From: Chersky-267 sp963744115
Lineage (GTDB): Bacteria > Chloroflexota > Limnocylindria > Limnocylindrales > CSP1-4
DNA: 64,000 nt
Direction: 5' to 3'
Assembly: GCA_963744115.1 (NCBI GenBank)
Contig: CAVUSI010000003.1
Coordinates: 868,001 to 932,000, forward strand
Shown here one piece after another: positions 1 to 7,185 of this stretch (position 1 is its first letter; each line of letters begins with the position of its first letter). Below the pieces are notes generated by a model that made no database searches, was not told where the DNA came from, and was given only the letters and a program-made list of their open reading frames with translations. The translations under genes were made by a program, and so were the position numbers.

Positions 1-564
1 GAACGTCTTGTGGTAGAGCCGGTCGACGTCGTCGTCGCGCGCCGCCACGGCTCGCGCTGCCACCTCGTCGATATCGACCAGCGCGTTCAGGATGCCGCGC
101 ACCAGCGACGCGGTGAGGCGGGCCATCTCCGGGAGATCCTGGTAGTCGCCGAGGGGTGGGAATGGGGCGAGCTTGCGGGCCTGCTTGGCGACAGATGCGG
201 CATGGTCGCCCATCCGCTCGAGCTCATAGCTGACGTGGTCGAGCGACAGCAGGAAGCGCAGGTCGCGTGCCACGGGCTGCTGCGTGGCGATGACGGTGGC
301 GATCTGCGCCGACAGATTGGCCTGCGCCTCATTGATGTGGCGATCTTCGCGAATGACGGTCAGCGCCATCTCGGCGTCGTGATGGACGAGCGCCTCGAGC
401 GCGGCCAGGATCTGGTCCTCGACAAGCACGCCCATCCGGAGGACGCCGTCCTTGATCTCGCGCTGGCCGCGGTCGAGTTCGGGTCGGACGGAGTGCCCGG
501 TGTCCTGGGTGATCGTCGCGACCTGGTCGCGAACGAGATCGGTGCCCTCGCGGTCGGTGGTCAT
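1..564 (-). CDS. phoU: PhoU phosphate-signalling protein (C-terminus cut by window edge)
   Basis: PhoU is a cytoplasmic helical regulator that links the Pst transporter to the PhoR/PhoB-type two-component system and restrains phosphate uptake. The visible 188 residues start at the ATG at 564 and contain the PhoU helical repeats: an acidic helix around MGVLVEDQILAAL, then the paired motif RDLRFLLSLDHVSYELERMGDH (residues about 95-116), which matches the conserved ExxRMGDHA metal-binding signature. The gene starts 10 bases after the pstB stop and is the last visible cistron of pstSCAB-phoU, the usual order. The rest of the second repeat lies outside the window. Family assignment is firm; only completeness is unknown. 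Confidence 0.5.
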   Translation of the reverse strand, partial: MTTDREGTDLVRDQVATITQDTGHSVRPELDRGQREIKDGVLRMGVLVEDQILAALEALVHHDAEMALTVIREDRHINEAQANLSAQIATVIATQQPVARDLRFLLSLDHVSYELERMGDHAASVAKQARKLAPFPPLGDYQDLPEMARLTASLVRGILNALVDIDEVAARAVAARDDDVDRLYHKTF

Positions 565-574
565 GACAATCCTC

Positions 575-1489
575 TCAGCCGAACCGGCCGCTGACGTAGT
601 CCTCGGTGAGCTGGTTCTTCGGGGTCGTGAACATCTCCTTCGTCGGGCCCATCTCGACAAGGTATCCGGCGCGATCCTCACCCATCGTGAAGAAGGCCGT
701 CTGGTCGCTGACACGCGACGCCTGCTGCATGTTATGGGTCACGATGACGATCGTGTACCGGTCGCGGAGGTCGCTGATGAGCTCCTCGATCTTGAGCGTC
801 GCGACCGGGTCGAGCGCCGAGCACGGTTCGTCCATGAGGATGACCTCTGGGTCGACGGCGAGGGCCCGGGCGATGCACAGTCGCTGCTGCTGTCCGCCGG
901 ACAAGGAGACGCCGCTCTGGCGCAGTTTGTCCTTGACCTCGTTCCATAGGGCGGCTCGCTGGAGCGATCGTTCCACGACCTCGTCGAGGGTCGCCTTCGA
1001 GTGTCGCCCGGTGAGCCTCAGACCGGAGACGACATTGTCGTAGATCGACATCGTCGGGAACGGATTCGGCCGCTGGAACACCATGCCGATGACCCGCCGG
1101 AGCTGGACCGGGTCGATCTGCGGGTCGTACACGTCGACCCCGTCGAGGGTCACCGTCCCCTCGACTCGAGCCCCGGGGATGACCTCGTGCATGCGGTTCA
1201 GGGTCCTCAGGAAGGTGCTCTTGCCGCACCCTGACGGACCGATCAATGCCGTGACGGATTGCGGCGTGATGGGGAGCGACACGTCGCGGACGGCGCGGAA
1301 CGCGCTGTAGTAGACGTTGAGCGCTCGCACCGCCATGGCACCCGTTGGGACACTCGTCGGAGCGGTCGCCACCGGTGGTCGTGGCGCGATGGCGTCCCGG
1401 GTGGCCGACTCCGCGCCGCTCGACGGCTCACCGCTCAGTGATGTCACCGCGGCGGTCTCGCCCGCCTCGTCCAGCGATTCGATGGCCAT
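575..1489 (-). CDS. pstB: Phosphate ABC transporter ATP-binding protein PstB
   Basis: PstB hydrolyses ATP on the inner face of the membrane to drive phosphate import through PstC/PstA. The 304-residue product has Walker A GPSGCGKST (about residue 84), the Q-loop in GMVFQRPNPFP, which is the PstB-specific signature, the ABC signature LSGGQQQR, Walker B VILMDEP and the switch His in THNMQQASR. The ATG at 1489 is preceded by a GAAGGAG ribosome binding site; the open frame continues upstream but is unlike the family. About 50 low-complexity Ala/Pro/Thr residues precede the domain, longer than usual for PstB. It follows pstA by 13 bases in the same operon. Confidence 0.5.
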   Translation of the reverse strand: MAIESLDEAGETAAVTSLSGEPSSGAESATRDAIAPRPPVATAPTSVPTGAMAVRALNVYYSAFRAVRDVSLPITPQSVTALIGPSGCGKSTFLRTLNRMHEVIPGARVEGTVTLDGVDVYDPQIDPVQLRRVIGMVFQRPNPFPTMSIYDNVVSGLRLTGRHSKATLDEVVERSLQRAALWNEVKDKLRQSGVSLSGGQQQRLCIARALAVDPEVILMDEPCSALDPVATLKIEELISDLRDRYTIVIVTHNMQQASRVSDQTAFFTMGEDRAGYLVEMGPTKEMFTTPKNQLTEDYVSGRFG

Positions 1490-1502
1490 CTTGGGATCTC
1501 CT

Positions 1503-2384
1503 TCATCGGGAGCGCGTGCTCCAGGTTCGAGCTCGGACGAGGATGTTGATGGTGAGGACGAACATGAGCAAGAGGAGGGCGGCGCCCCATGCCTGCTCGT
1601 TGAGGGCCGCGATCGGCTGGCGAGCGTTCGTGTAGACGAAGATCGGGAGGGCGTCCATCGGTTTCGACCAGTCCCCGACGTTGACGAGTCGACTGCCAAG
1701 GGCCGTGAACAGGAGCGGTGCAGTCTCGCCCGCTGCGCGAGCGACCGCCAGCATGACCCCGGTCAAGATCCCCGGCAACCCGGTGCGCAGGATCACCGAC
1801 AGGACCGTGCGCCAGGTCGGCACGCCGAGCGCCAATGACGCCTCGCGAAGATCGCCCGGCACCAGCCGGAGCATCTCCTCTGTTGTTCGCATGATGATCG
1901 GGATCATCAGGAAGGCGAGCGCCACGGCGCCTGCGAATGCGTTGTATTGGTGGAACGGCAGGACCAGGAACGTGAACACGAAGATCCCCATCAGGATCGA
2001 CGGGATGCCGACGAGGACATCGGCCGAGAAGCGGATGACCGTCGCCGATCGGCGGTGACTGAACTCGCTCACGTAGACGGCCGCGAGGATGCCGGCCGGG
2101 ATCGCGATGAGTGATGCGAGTGCGACCATCTGGATCGATCCGAGGATCGCCGCCTCCGCCCCACCGCCGACCCCAAGGGCCTTGGGCGCCTTCGTCAGGA
2201 GGTCGAGGTTCAGTGCGCCGATCCCATTGATCACGACGTAGGCCACGATCAGGAACAGCGGGATGACACAGATCACGGCGGCGACAAAGGCGAGGCCGCG
2301 GAACAAGCGGTCGATGAAGGCGCGGCGTCGATCCGCTCCAGAGCGGACGAGCGACGCTGGGATCGCGCGACTGGCGACGGCCAT
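1503..2384 (-). CDS. pstA: Phosphate ABC transporter permease PstA
   Basis: One of the two integral-membrane channel subunits of the high-affinity phosphate importer. The 293 residues show six hydrophobic segments (first at about residues 28-55) and the cytoplasmic EAA loop around DLREASLALGVPTWRTV, which contacts PstB. The motif RAAGETAPLLFTALG near residue 220 is typical of PstA. The ATG at 2384 has GGAGG 7 bases upstream, and the gene begins 3 bases after the pstC stop, so translation is probably coupled. Length is normal for the family. Confidence 0.5.
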   Translation of the reverse strand: MAVASRAIPASLVRSGADRRRAFIDRLFRGLAFVAAVICVIPLFLIVAYVVINGIGALNLDLLTKAPKALGVGGGAEAAILGSIQMVALASLIAIPAGILAAVYVSEFSHRRSATVIRFSADVLVGIPSILMGIFVFTFLVLPFHQYNAFAGAVALAFLMIPIIMRTTEEMLRLVPGDLREASLALGVPTWRTVLSVILRTGLPGILTGVMLAVARAAGETAPLLFTALGSRLVNVGDWSKPMDALPIFVYTNARQPIAALNEQAWGAALLLLMFVLTINILVRARTWSTRSR

Positions 2385-2387
2385 CAG

Positions 2388-3365
2388 TCAGCCTCCCGTG
2401 GCCTGGCCGACGCCGTCGCCAGCGACGCGCCGCACTAGGAGTCGAGCCACGATGTTCAGGCTGATCGTCATGATCAGAAGGATGAACCCGAGCGTGATCA
2501 GGGCCGACGTCTGTAGCCCGACGCCCGCCTCGTTGAAGGTCGTTGCGATCTGGGACGAGATCGTTTGCCCCTGGTCGAACAGTCGAGCTGGTACCCGTGT
2601 GTTGTTGCCGATCACCATGGTGACCGCCATGGTCTCGCCCAGGGCTCGTCCGAGGCCCAGGATGATGGCCCCGATGATCCCCGACCGCGCGAACGGGATC
2701 ACCGCCTTCGTCACGGTCTCCCAGCGGGTAGCACCGAGGGCGAGCATCGCCTCACGCTGATTGTTCGGCACCGCGATGATGACTTCCCGCGAGATCGACA
2801 CGATCGTCGGCAGGATCATGATCGCCAGGATCACGCCGGCGGCGAAGATCCCCACACCGAACGACGGACCTGCGAGGAACGACACGTACTTGCCGATCGT
2901 GTCCGAGATCCCGGCCTCGATCGTTCCGCGCAGGAATGGGCTCAGGACGAAGACGCCCCACAGGCCGATCACCACGCTAGGGATCGCGGCCAGGAGTTCG
3001 ATCAGGAAGCTGACCGGGACAGAGACCCGTCGCGGAGCCAGCTCGGCAAGGAAGATCGCCGTGAGGAGGCCGAGCGGGGCAGCGAGAAGGAGAGCGATGA
3101 ACGAGGTCTCGAGCGTCCCGACGATGAACGGAAGTGCGCCGTAGACCGATGTGACCGGGTTCCAGACCGTTCCCGTGATGAATGCCAGCCCAAAGGTCCG
3201 CCACGTCGGGATCGAGCTGATGAACAGGAGAGTGCCGATCCCCCCAAGGAGCACGATGATCCCGAAGGCGAATACCCCCGACCCACCTCGGAACAACCGG
3301 TCGGCATTCAGCCAGCGCGACCTCGACCCAGACGTGAGGCGGCCGGATTGCCTGAGCGTCGTCAC
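2388..3365 (-). CDS. pstC: Phosphate ABC transporter permease PstC
   Basis: Partner channel subunit to PstA. The 325-residue product has an N-terminal tail, then six membrane segments, with the EAA loop NQREAMLALGATRWETV (about residues 205-220) and the PstC-typical stretch ALGETMAVTMVIGN. The start is a GTG at 3365 with AGGAGA 9 bases upstream. It is separated from pstS by 126 bases that contain a strong hairpin, which would let PstS be made in excess over the membrane parts. Family identity is secure. Confidence 0.5.
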   Translation of the reverse strand: MTTLRQSGRLTSGSRSRWLNADRLFRGGSGVFAFGIIVLLGGIGTLLFISSIPTWRTFGLAFITGTVWNPVTSVYGALPFIVGTLETSFIALLLAAPLGLLTAIFLAELAPRRVSVPVSFLIELLAAIPSVVIGLWGVFVLSPFLRGTIEAGISDTIGKYVSFLAGPSFGVGIFAAGVILAIMILPTIVSISREVIIAVPNNQREAMLALGATRWETVTKAVIPFARSGIIGAIILGLGRALGETMAVTMVIGNNTRVPARLFDQGQTISSQIATTFNEAGVGLQTSALITLGFILLIMTISLNIVARLLVRRVAGDGVGQATGG

Positions 3366-3441
3366 CTCGGACTCTCCTGGTCTGCGTGTGGGCGGAACGT
3401 GGCTACGGCGGCCGGTCGGCCCTCGACCCGCCGGGTATCGA

Positions 3442-3474
3442 ACGATAGCCCCGCCGACCGGGCGGGGCTATCGT
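3442..3474 (-). terminator. Hairpin between pstS and pstC (partial terminator or mRNA stabiliser)
   Basis: A perfect 14-base-pair inverted repeat (arms 3442-3455 and 3461-3474) with a 5-base loop lies 18 bases after the pstS stop. No run of T follows on the minus strand, so it is not a textbook intrinsic terminator. In many pst operons an intercistronic hairpin stabilises the pstS transcript or attenuates readthrough; the position here suggests the same. Confidence 0.5.
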
Positions 3475-3491
3475 CTATTGGCGCGCGATCG

Positions 3492-4679
3492 TCAGGGCCA
3501 GATCGGGGCGCCGCCCGAAGTGACGGTGTGGAGCGAATCCAGCGCCTGCTGCTGGACCGGTGCCGGGAGCGGAGCGTATCCCAGGCCCGCCTCCATCGCC
3601 TGTCCGTCGGTCAGGGCCCATGCCGTGAAGGCGACGAGATCCTGACCCTTGTTCTTATCGGTTTGATCCTGGTAGAGCAGGAGGTAGGTGTACGAAGCGA
3701 TCGGGTAGGTCGTGGGGCCCGCCCCGTTGATGATCGGGGCCTGGCGCGCATCGGCCGGGAAGTTCGCTGCGATCGCCTCCGCCGCGGCGGTCACGCCATC
3801 GGTCGAGCCCGGAACGTAGTTGCCGTCGGCGTTCTTGATCAATGCTGATGCGATCTTGGCCTGGGTCGCGTACTGAAGCTCGACGTAACCGACCGAACCG
3901 GGGATCTGCTTCACCGCGCCGGCGACTCCATCGTTCCCTGCCGCTCCCTGACCGACCGGCCACTGGACTTCCTTACCCGCTCCGACCTTGGTGTGCCAGT
4001 CGGGACTGACGGTATCAAGGTAGGTCGTGAACGCATTCGTGGTGCCCGATCCATCCGATCGGTGGGCGACGTTGACTGCGACATCGGGGAGGGTCACGCC
4101 GGGATTGTTCGCTGCGATCTTGGGGTCGTTCCACTTGGTGATGTTGCCGAGGAACAAGTCGGCCACGTTCTGGCTGTCAAGCTGGAGCTTGTCCACCCCG
4201 TCGAGGTTGTAGATGACCACCACGGCGCCCAGCGCGGTCGGGACGTGGAGCACCTTCGTGCCGCTCGGCAACGCGGAGATCTCCTCATCCTTCATGGCTG
4301 CATCCGATGCCCCGAAGTCCACCGTCTGCTGGGTGAACGCCTTGACGCCGCCACCCGATCCGATGGACTGGTAGTTGAACAGCACCTGGGGGTACTTCGC
4401 GGTGTAGGCCTCGAACCAGGAGTTGTAGAGGGGCGTGGGGAACGTCGCCCCGGCGCCCTGGAGGGTGATAGGCGCTGACACCGGCTCCGGGAGTGTCATA
4501 GCAGCCGACGCCGCGGCCGACGCCGGGGCCGTAGACGCGGCTACCGTCGGAGCTGGGGTCGCGGCGGTGGTCGCGGCAGTGGTCGGAGCGGCCGTCGAGC
4601 CGGAGCTCGAGCACGCGCCCGCCGCGAGGGCGGCGACGAAGGCCAAGGCAGCCAAGCGCTTCGGGGTCGTGATGGTCAC
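3492..4679 (-). CDS. pstS: Phosphate-binding lipoprotein PstS
   Basis: Extracytoplasmic phosphate receptor of the Pst importer. The 395-residue precursor starts at the GTG at 4679 (GGAGGAG 12 bases upstream) and has a lipoprotein signal: charged N-terminus, hydrophobic core and lipobox AAGAC with the acylated Cys at about residue 23. An Ala/Thr/Pro-rich tether of about 45 residues follows. The binding domain begins at ITLQGAGATFPTPLYNSW and includes YQSIGSGGGVKAFT and HRSDGSGTTNAFT, both phosphate-contacting loops of PstS. It is the first gene of the pst operon, with a possible PHO-box array about 75 bases upstream. Confidence 0.5.
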   Translation of the reverse strand: MTITTPKRLAALAFVAALAAGACSSSGSTAAPTTAATTAATPAPTVAASTAPASAAASAAMTLPEPVSAPITLQGAGATFPTPLYNSWFEAYTAKYPQVLFNYQSIGSGGGVKAFTQQTVDFGASDAAMKDEEISALPSGTKVLHVPTALGAVVVIYNLDGVDKLQLDSQNVADLFLGNITKWNDPKIAANNPGVTLPDVAVNVAHRSDGSGTTNAFTTYLDTVSPDWHTKVGAGKEVQWPVGQGAAGNDGVAGAVKQIPGSVGYVELQYATQAKIASALIKNADGNYVPGSTDGVTAAAEAIAANFPADARQAPIINGAGPTTYPIASYTYLLLYQDQTDKNKGQDLVAFTAWALTDGQAMEAGLGYAPLPAPVQQQALDSLHTVTSGGAPIWP

Positions 4680-4754
4680 GTCGATGGACTCCTCCGGGCG
4701 GCGGACATCAGCGGCCCGCCTGTGGCTTGGTCGTTATGGGTCGAGGTTGGGTCG

Positions 4755-4798
4755 CGTGGATGAACAGGCCATCATTGCCGCATTCGCCATTTGTTAAC
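4755..4798 (-). promoter_or_regulatory. Candidate PHO-box array upstream of pstS
   Basis: On the minus strand four consecutive 11-base units can be read: GTTAACAAATG (from 4798), GCGAATGCGGC, AATGATGGCCT and GTTCATCCACG (from 4765). The first and last resemble GTTCACC, the 11-base PhoP direct-repeat unit known from Streptomyces, and they are exactly 33 bases (three units) apart. The two middle units match poorly. The place, just upstream of pstS, is where PhoP/PhoB control is expected. Confidence 0.5.
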
Positions 4799-4891
4799 GA
4801 TCCGGGCCATCCGCCTGGACCGTGACGCTTCGTCCACCCACACCCCGCGCCGTCGTGTCACGATTGACGGCACAGCCGCATGGAGGTCGGG

Positions 4892-6244
4892 ATGGCGAAA
4901 GCAGCCGCGAAGCACGACGCCGACGATGCCGACCGCGCGTTCAGGAAGGCCTGGAAGCTGCTCGGGCGACTCGAGCGTCGACTCGAGCGAGCCCGAAAGC
5001 AGGAGCGCAAGCGGGTCCGCCAGCTCGGGGACGGAACGGGGCCCGATGCGGCCAAGCGGAGGTCCCAGCTCGAGGCTGCGCGATCCGAGGTGACCCAGAT
5101 CGAGGGGCTGCTGACCGAGCTATCGGAGCTGATGGCAGCGAACGCGCGAGCTTCCGGGGGCCAGACCGTCAAGGACATGGCCACCGCGGTCGCTGCCGAG
5201 ATCAAGGAGGAGGCGGCGGAGCCGCCGACCCTGCCGACCCGTCGACGCAACCGGCATCATCGGCCGCGCCGCCGTCCGGCCGAGACGGAAGCGGGACCGA
5301 CCGAGGCATCCCCCGAAGAGGCGCTCGAGCCTGAGGCGGCCGTGGAGCCCGAGCCCGAGGCGGTCCCCGCCGAGGCGGTCGAGCCGCAGCTGGCTGGCGA
5401 GCCCGAGCCCGCGACCCGTCCTCGCAACCGGCATCATCGGCCGCGCCGCCTCCCCACTGAGACGGAAGCGCTCTCCGCCGAAGCCCTCGCCGACGAACCG
5501 ATCGGACCCGAGCCGACGCCGGAGCCCGAGCCCGAGCTGACACCGGAACTCGAGCCCGTGCCGACGCCGGTGCCTGAGCCCGTGCCGACGCCGGTGCCTG
5601 AGCCCGTGCCGGCGCCCGAGCCGGAGCCGACGCCCGGGCCGGAGCCGGAGCCGACGCCCGAGCCGGAGCCGGAGCCGGAGCCCGAGCCGGAGCCGGAGCC
5701 CGAGCCGGAGCCGACACCGGAGCCTGAGCCCGAGCCGACACCGGAGCCCGAGCCCGAGCCGACGCCTGAGCCCGAGCCGACGCCTGAGCCCGAGCCGACG
5801 CCGGCGCCCGAGCGCCGACGCCGGAGCCCGAGCCCGAGCCGACGCCTGAGCCCGAGCCGACGCCGGCGCCCGAGCCCGTGCCGACGCCGAGCCCGTGCCG
5901 ACGCCGGAGCCCGAGCCCGACGCCGACGCCCGAGCCCGTGCCGACGCCGGCGCCCGAGCCCGTGCCGACGCCGGAGCCCGAGCCGACGCCGACGCCGGAG
6001 CCCGAGCCGACGCCGGCAGCGGAGCCCGTGCCGACGCCGGAGCCTGAGCCCGTGCCGACACCGGAACCCGTGCCGACGCCGGAGCCCGATCCGACGCTGG
6101 AGCCGCCCGTCGACGCCCGAGCCTCTGCGCGAGCTCGAGCGGCCGTCGCCCGAGCCCGAGCGGGCGCCGGTACCGCCGACCCCGCCGGTACCGCCGACCC
6201 CGCCGGGATCGCCGACCGGCGAGCCGCCGGCCGAAGGGGCGTGA
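4892..6244 (+). CDS. Pro/Glu-repeat protein with N-terminal coiled coil (frame disturbed inside repeat)
   Basis: Function not recognised. The ATG at 4892 has GGAGG 5 bases upstream. Residues 1-95 are charged and helical (ERRLERARKQERKR and similar), likely a coiled coil; about 95-195 carry two copies of RNRHHRPRR; a long PEPEPTP repeat follows. The Pro/Glu reading leaves this frame at about 5813 for the +1-numbered frame, is briefly disturbed again near 5890-5915, and returns at about 6105, after which a sensible tail (TPEPLRELERPSPEPERAPV) runs to the stop. In the strict frame the middle therefore reads as Arg/Ser. Repeat slippage or misassembly is likely. The stop overlaps the start of the exopolyphosphatase gene, so the two are probably co-transcribed. 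Confidence 0.5.
   Translation: MAKAAAKHDADDADRAFRKAWKLLGRLERRLERARKQERKRVRQLGDGTGPDAAKRRSQLEAARSEVTQIEGLLTELSELMAANARASGGQTVKDMATAVAAEIKEEAAEPPTLPTRRRNRHHRPRRRPAETEAGPTEASPEEALEPEAAVEPEPEAVPAEAVEPQLAGEPEPATRPRNRHHRPRRLPTETEALSAEALADEPIGPEPTPEPEPELTPELEPVPTPVPEPVPTPVPEPVPAPEPEPTPGPEPEPTPEPEPEPEPEPEPEPEPEPTPEPEPEPTPEPEPEPTPEPEPTPEPEPTPAPERRRRSPSPSRRLSPSRRRRPSPCRRRARADAGARARRRRPSPCRRRRPSPCRRRSPSRRRRRSPSRRRQRSPCRRRSLSPCRHRNPCRRRSPIRRWSRPSTPEPLRELERPSPEPERAPVPPTPPVPPTPPGSPTGEPPAEGA
5512..6110 (+). repeat. Low-complexity GAG/CCC/CCG repeat tract
   Basis: About 600 bases built from short units such as GAGCCCGAGCCGACGCC, coding for PEP/PTP dipeptides. The tract is almost free of A and T except at fixed unit positions, so all six frames are nearly open. 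This explains many long spurious reading frames on both strands and makes the length and phase of the tract uncertain in any assembly. Confidence 0.5.
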
Positions 6245-7185
6245 GTCAGGCTCGCCGCGCAGCGTCGATCGACATCGGCTCGACGTCCGTCCATCTGCTC
6301 ATCGGCGACCTGGTCGACGGCGTCGTCGAGCCGGTGCTCGATCTGTCCGAGATCCTCGGGCTCGGTGGACGCATCGCGGGTGCCGGGCTGCTCGGCCAAG
6401 AGGCGCGCGGCGAGCTGGTGCGCACGCTCGTCGCGTACGTCGACGAGAGTCGCCGCCTGGAGGCGGAGTCGATCGTCATCGTCGGAACCGACCCCCTTCG
6501 GCACGCTGCCGACGCCGCCCGTGCGTGCTCCGAGATCGAGCGTGCGACCGGGGTCCCGGTCCATGTCCTCGACCAGGACGAGGAAGGGGCGCTCACCCTC
6601 CGCGGCGTGACCGGAGGGCCGCCCGACCACGACCTGGCGATCGTGGACATCGGCGGAGGGAGCACCGAGATCATCGTGGCGCGCGCCGACGGCTCCGGCT
6701 TCGTTATCGGCCTGCCCCTCGGGGCCTCACGCCTTACGGCCACGGTCGGCGTGGACGACCCGCCCACTCGGTCCCAGGTGCTCGCGTTGCGGCGCGAGGC
6801 CGACCGGATCGTGTCGACCGCGCCGGACCTCGAGCTCGGCGAGGTGATCGCGGTCGGCGGGACCGCGTACGGCGTCGCCCGTGTCGCGACCGGTCCCGGC
6901 GTCGGTGAGCGCGTACTCGACCAGGCCGGCATCGCCCTCGCCGTCGCGATGTCAGGCAGCGAGCGAGCGGACCGCCTCGCCGAGCTGTTCGGGTTGAACC
7001 CGCGCCGGGCCCGGATCATGCCCGCCGGTGCCGCGATCGTCGCGTCGCTCGCCTCCCGCTATAGGATCGAGCGCATCCGTGCATCCGAGCTGGGCATCCG
7101 CGAGGGGCTCATCCGGGCGATCCTCCGCGACGGTCCAGCGTGGCGCGATCGCCTGGTCCGCAGGACCGGGGAGCGGTCCGCCTAG
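6241..7185 (+). CDS. ppx: Exopolyphosphatase, Ppx/GppA family
   Basis: Releases orthophosphate from the ends of polyphosphate, or acts on pppGpp; the family cannot be split by sequence alone, but the neighbouring ppk favours exopolyphosphatase. The 314 residues carry the ASKHA-fold phosphate loops: SIDIGSTSVHLL at the N-terminus (a variant of IDIGTNSV), IVDIGGGSTEII near residue 135 and AVGGTAYG near 205. This is the short two-domain form, without the C-terminal HD-like domain. The start is a GTG at 6241 that overlaps the preceding stop (GTGA). It converges on the CYTH-CHAD gene with a 4-base overlap. Confidence 0.5.
   Translation: MSQARRAASIDIGSTSVHLLIGDLVDGVVEPVLDLSEILGLGGRIAGAGLLGQEARGELVRTLVAYVDESRRLEAESIVIVGTDPLRHAADAARACSEIERATGVPVHVLDQDEEGALTLRGVTGGPPDHDLAIVDIGGGSTEIIVARADGSGFVIGLPLGASRLTATVGVDDPPTRSQVLALRREADRIVSTAPDLELGEVIAVGGTAYGVARVATGPGVGERVLDQAGIALAVAMSGSERADRLAELFGLNPRRARIMPAGAAIVASLASRYRIERIRASELGIREGLIRAILRDGPAWRDRLVRRTGERSA

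Noticed and set aside
2565..3848. Plus-strand open frame of 427 residues opposite pstC and pstS
   Set aside because: Antisense shadow: Arg/Asp-rich composition and no domain, while pstC and pstS are clear on the other strand.
5120..6630. Long minus-strand open frames over the Pro/Glu repeat tract (GSGSGSGV and ARAPASAR repeats)
   Set aside because: They are mirror translations of the GC repeat, which has no stops in any frame; no family features or sensible start sites.
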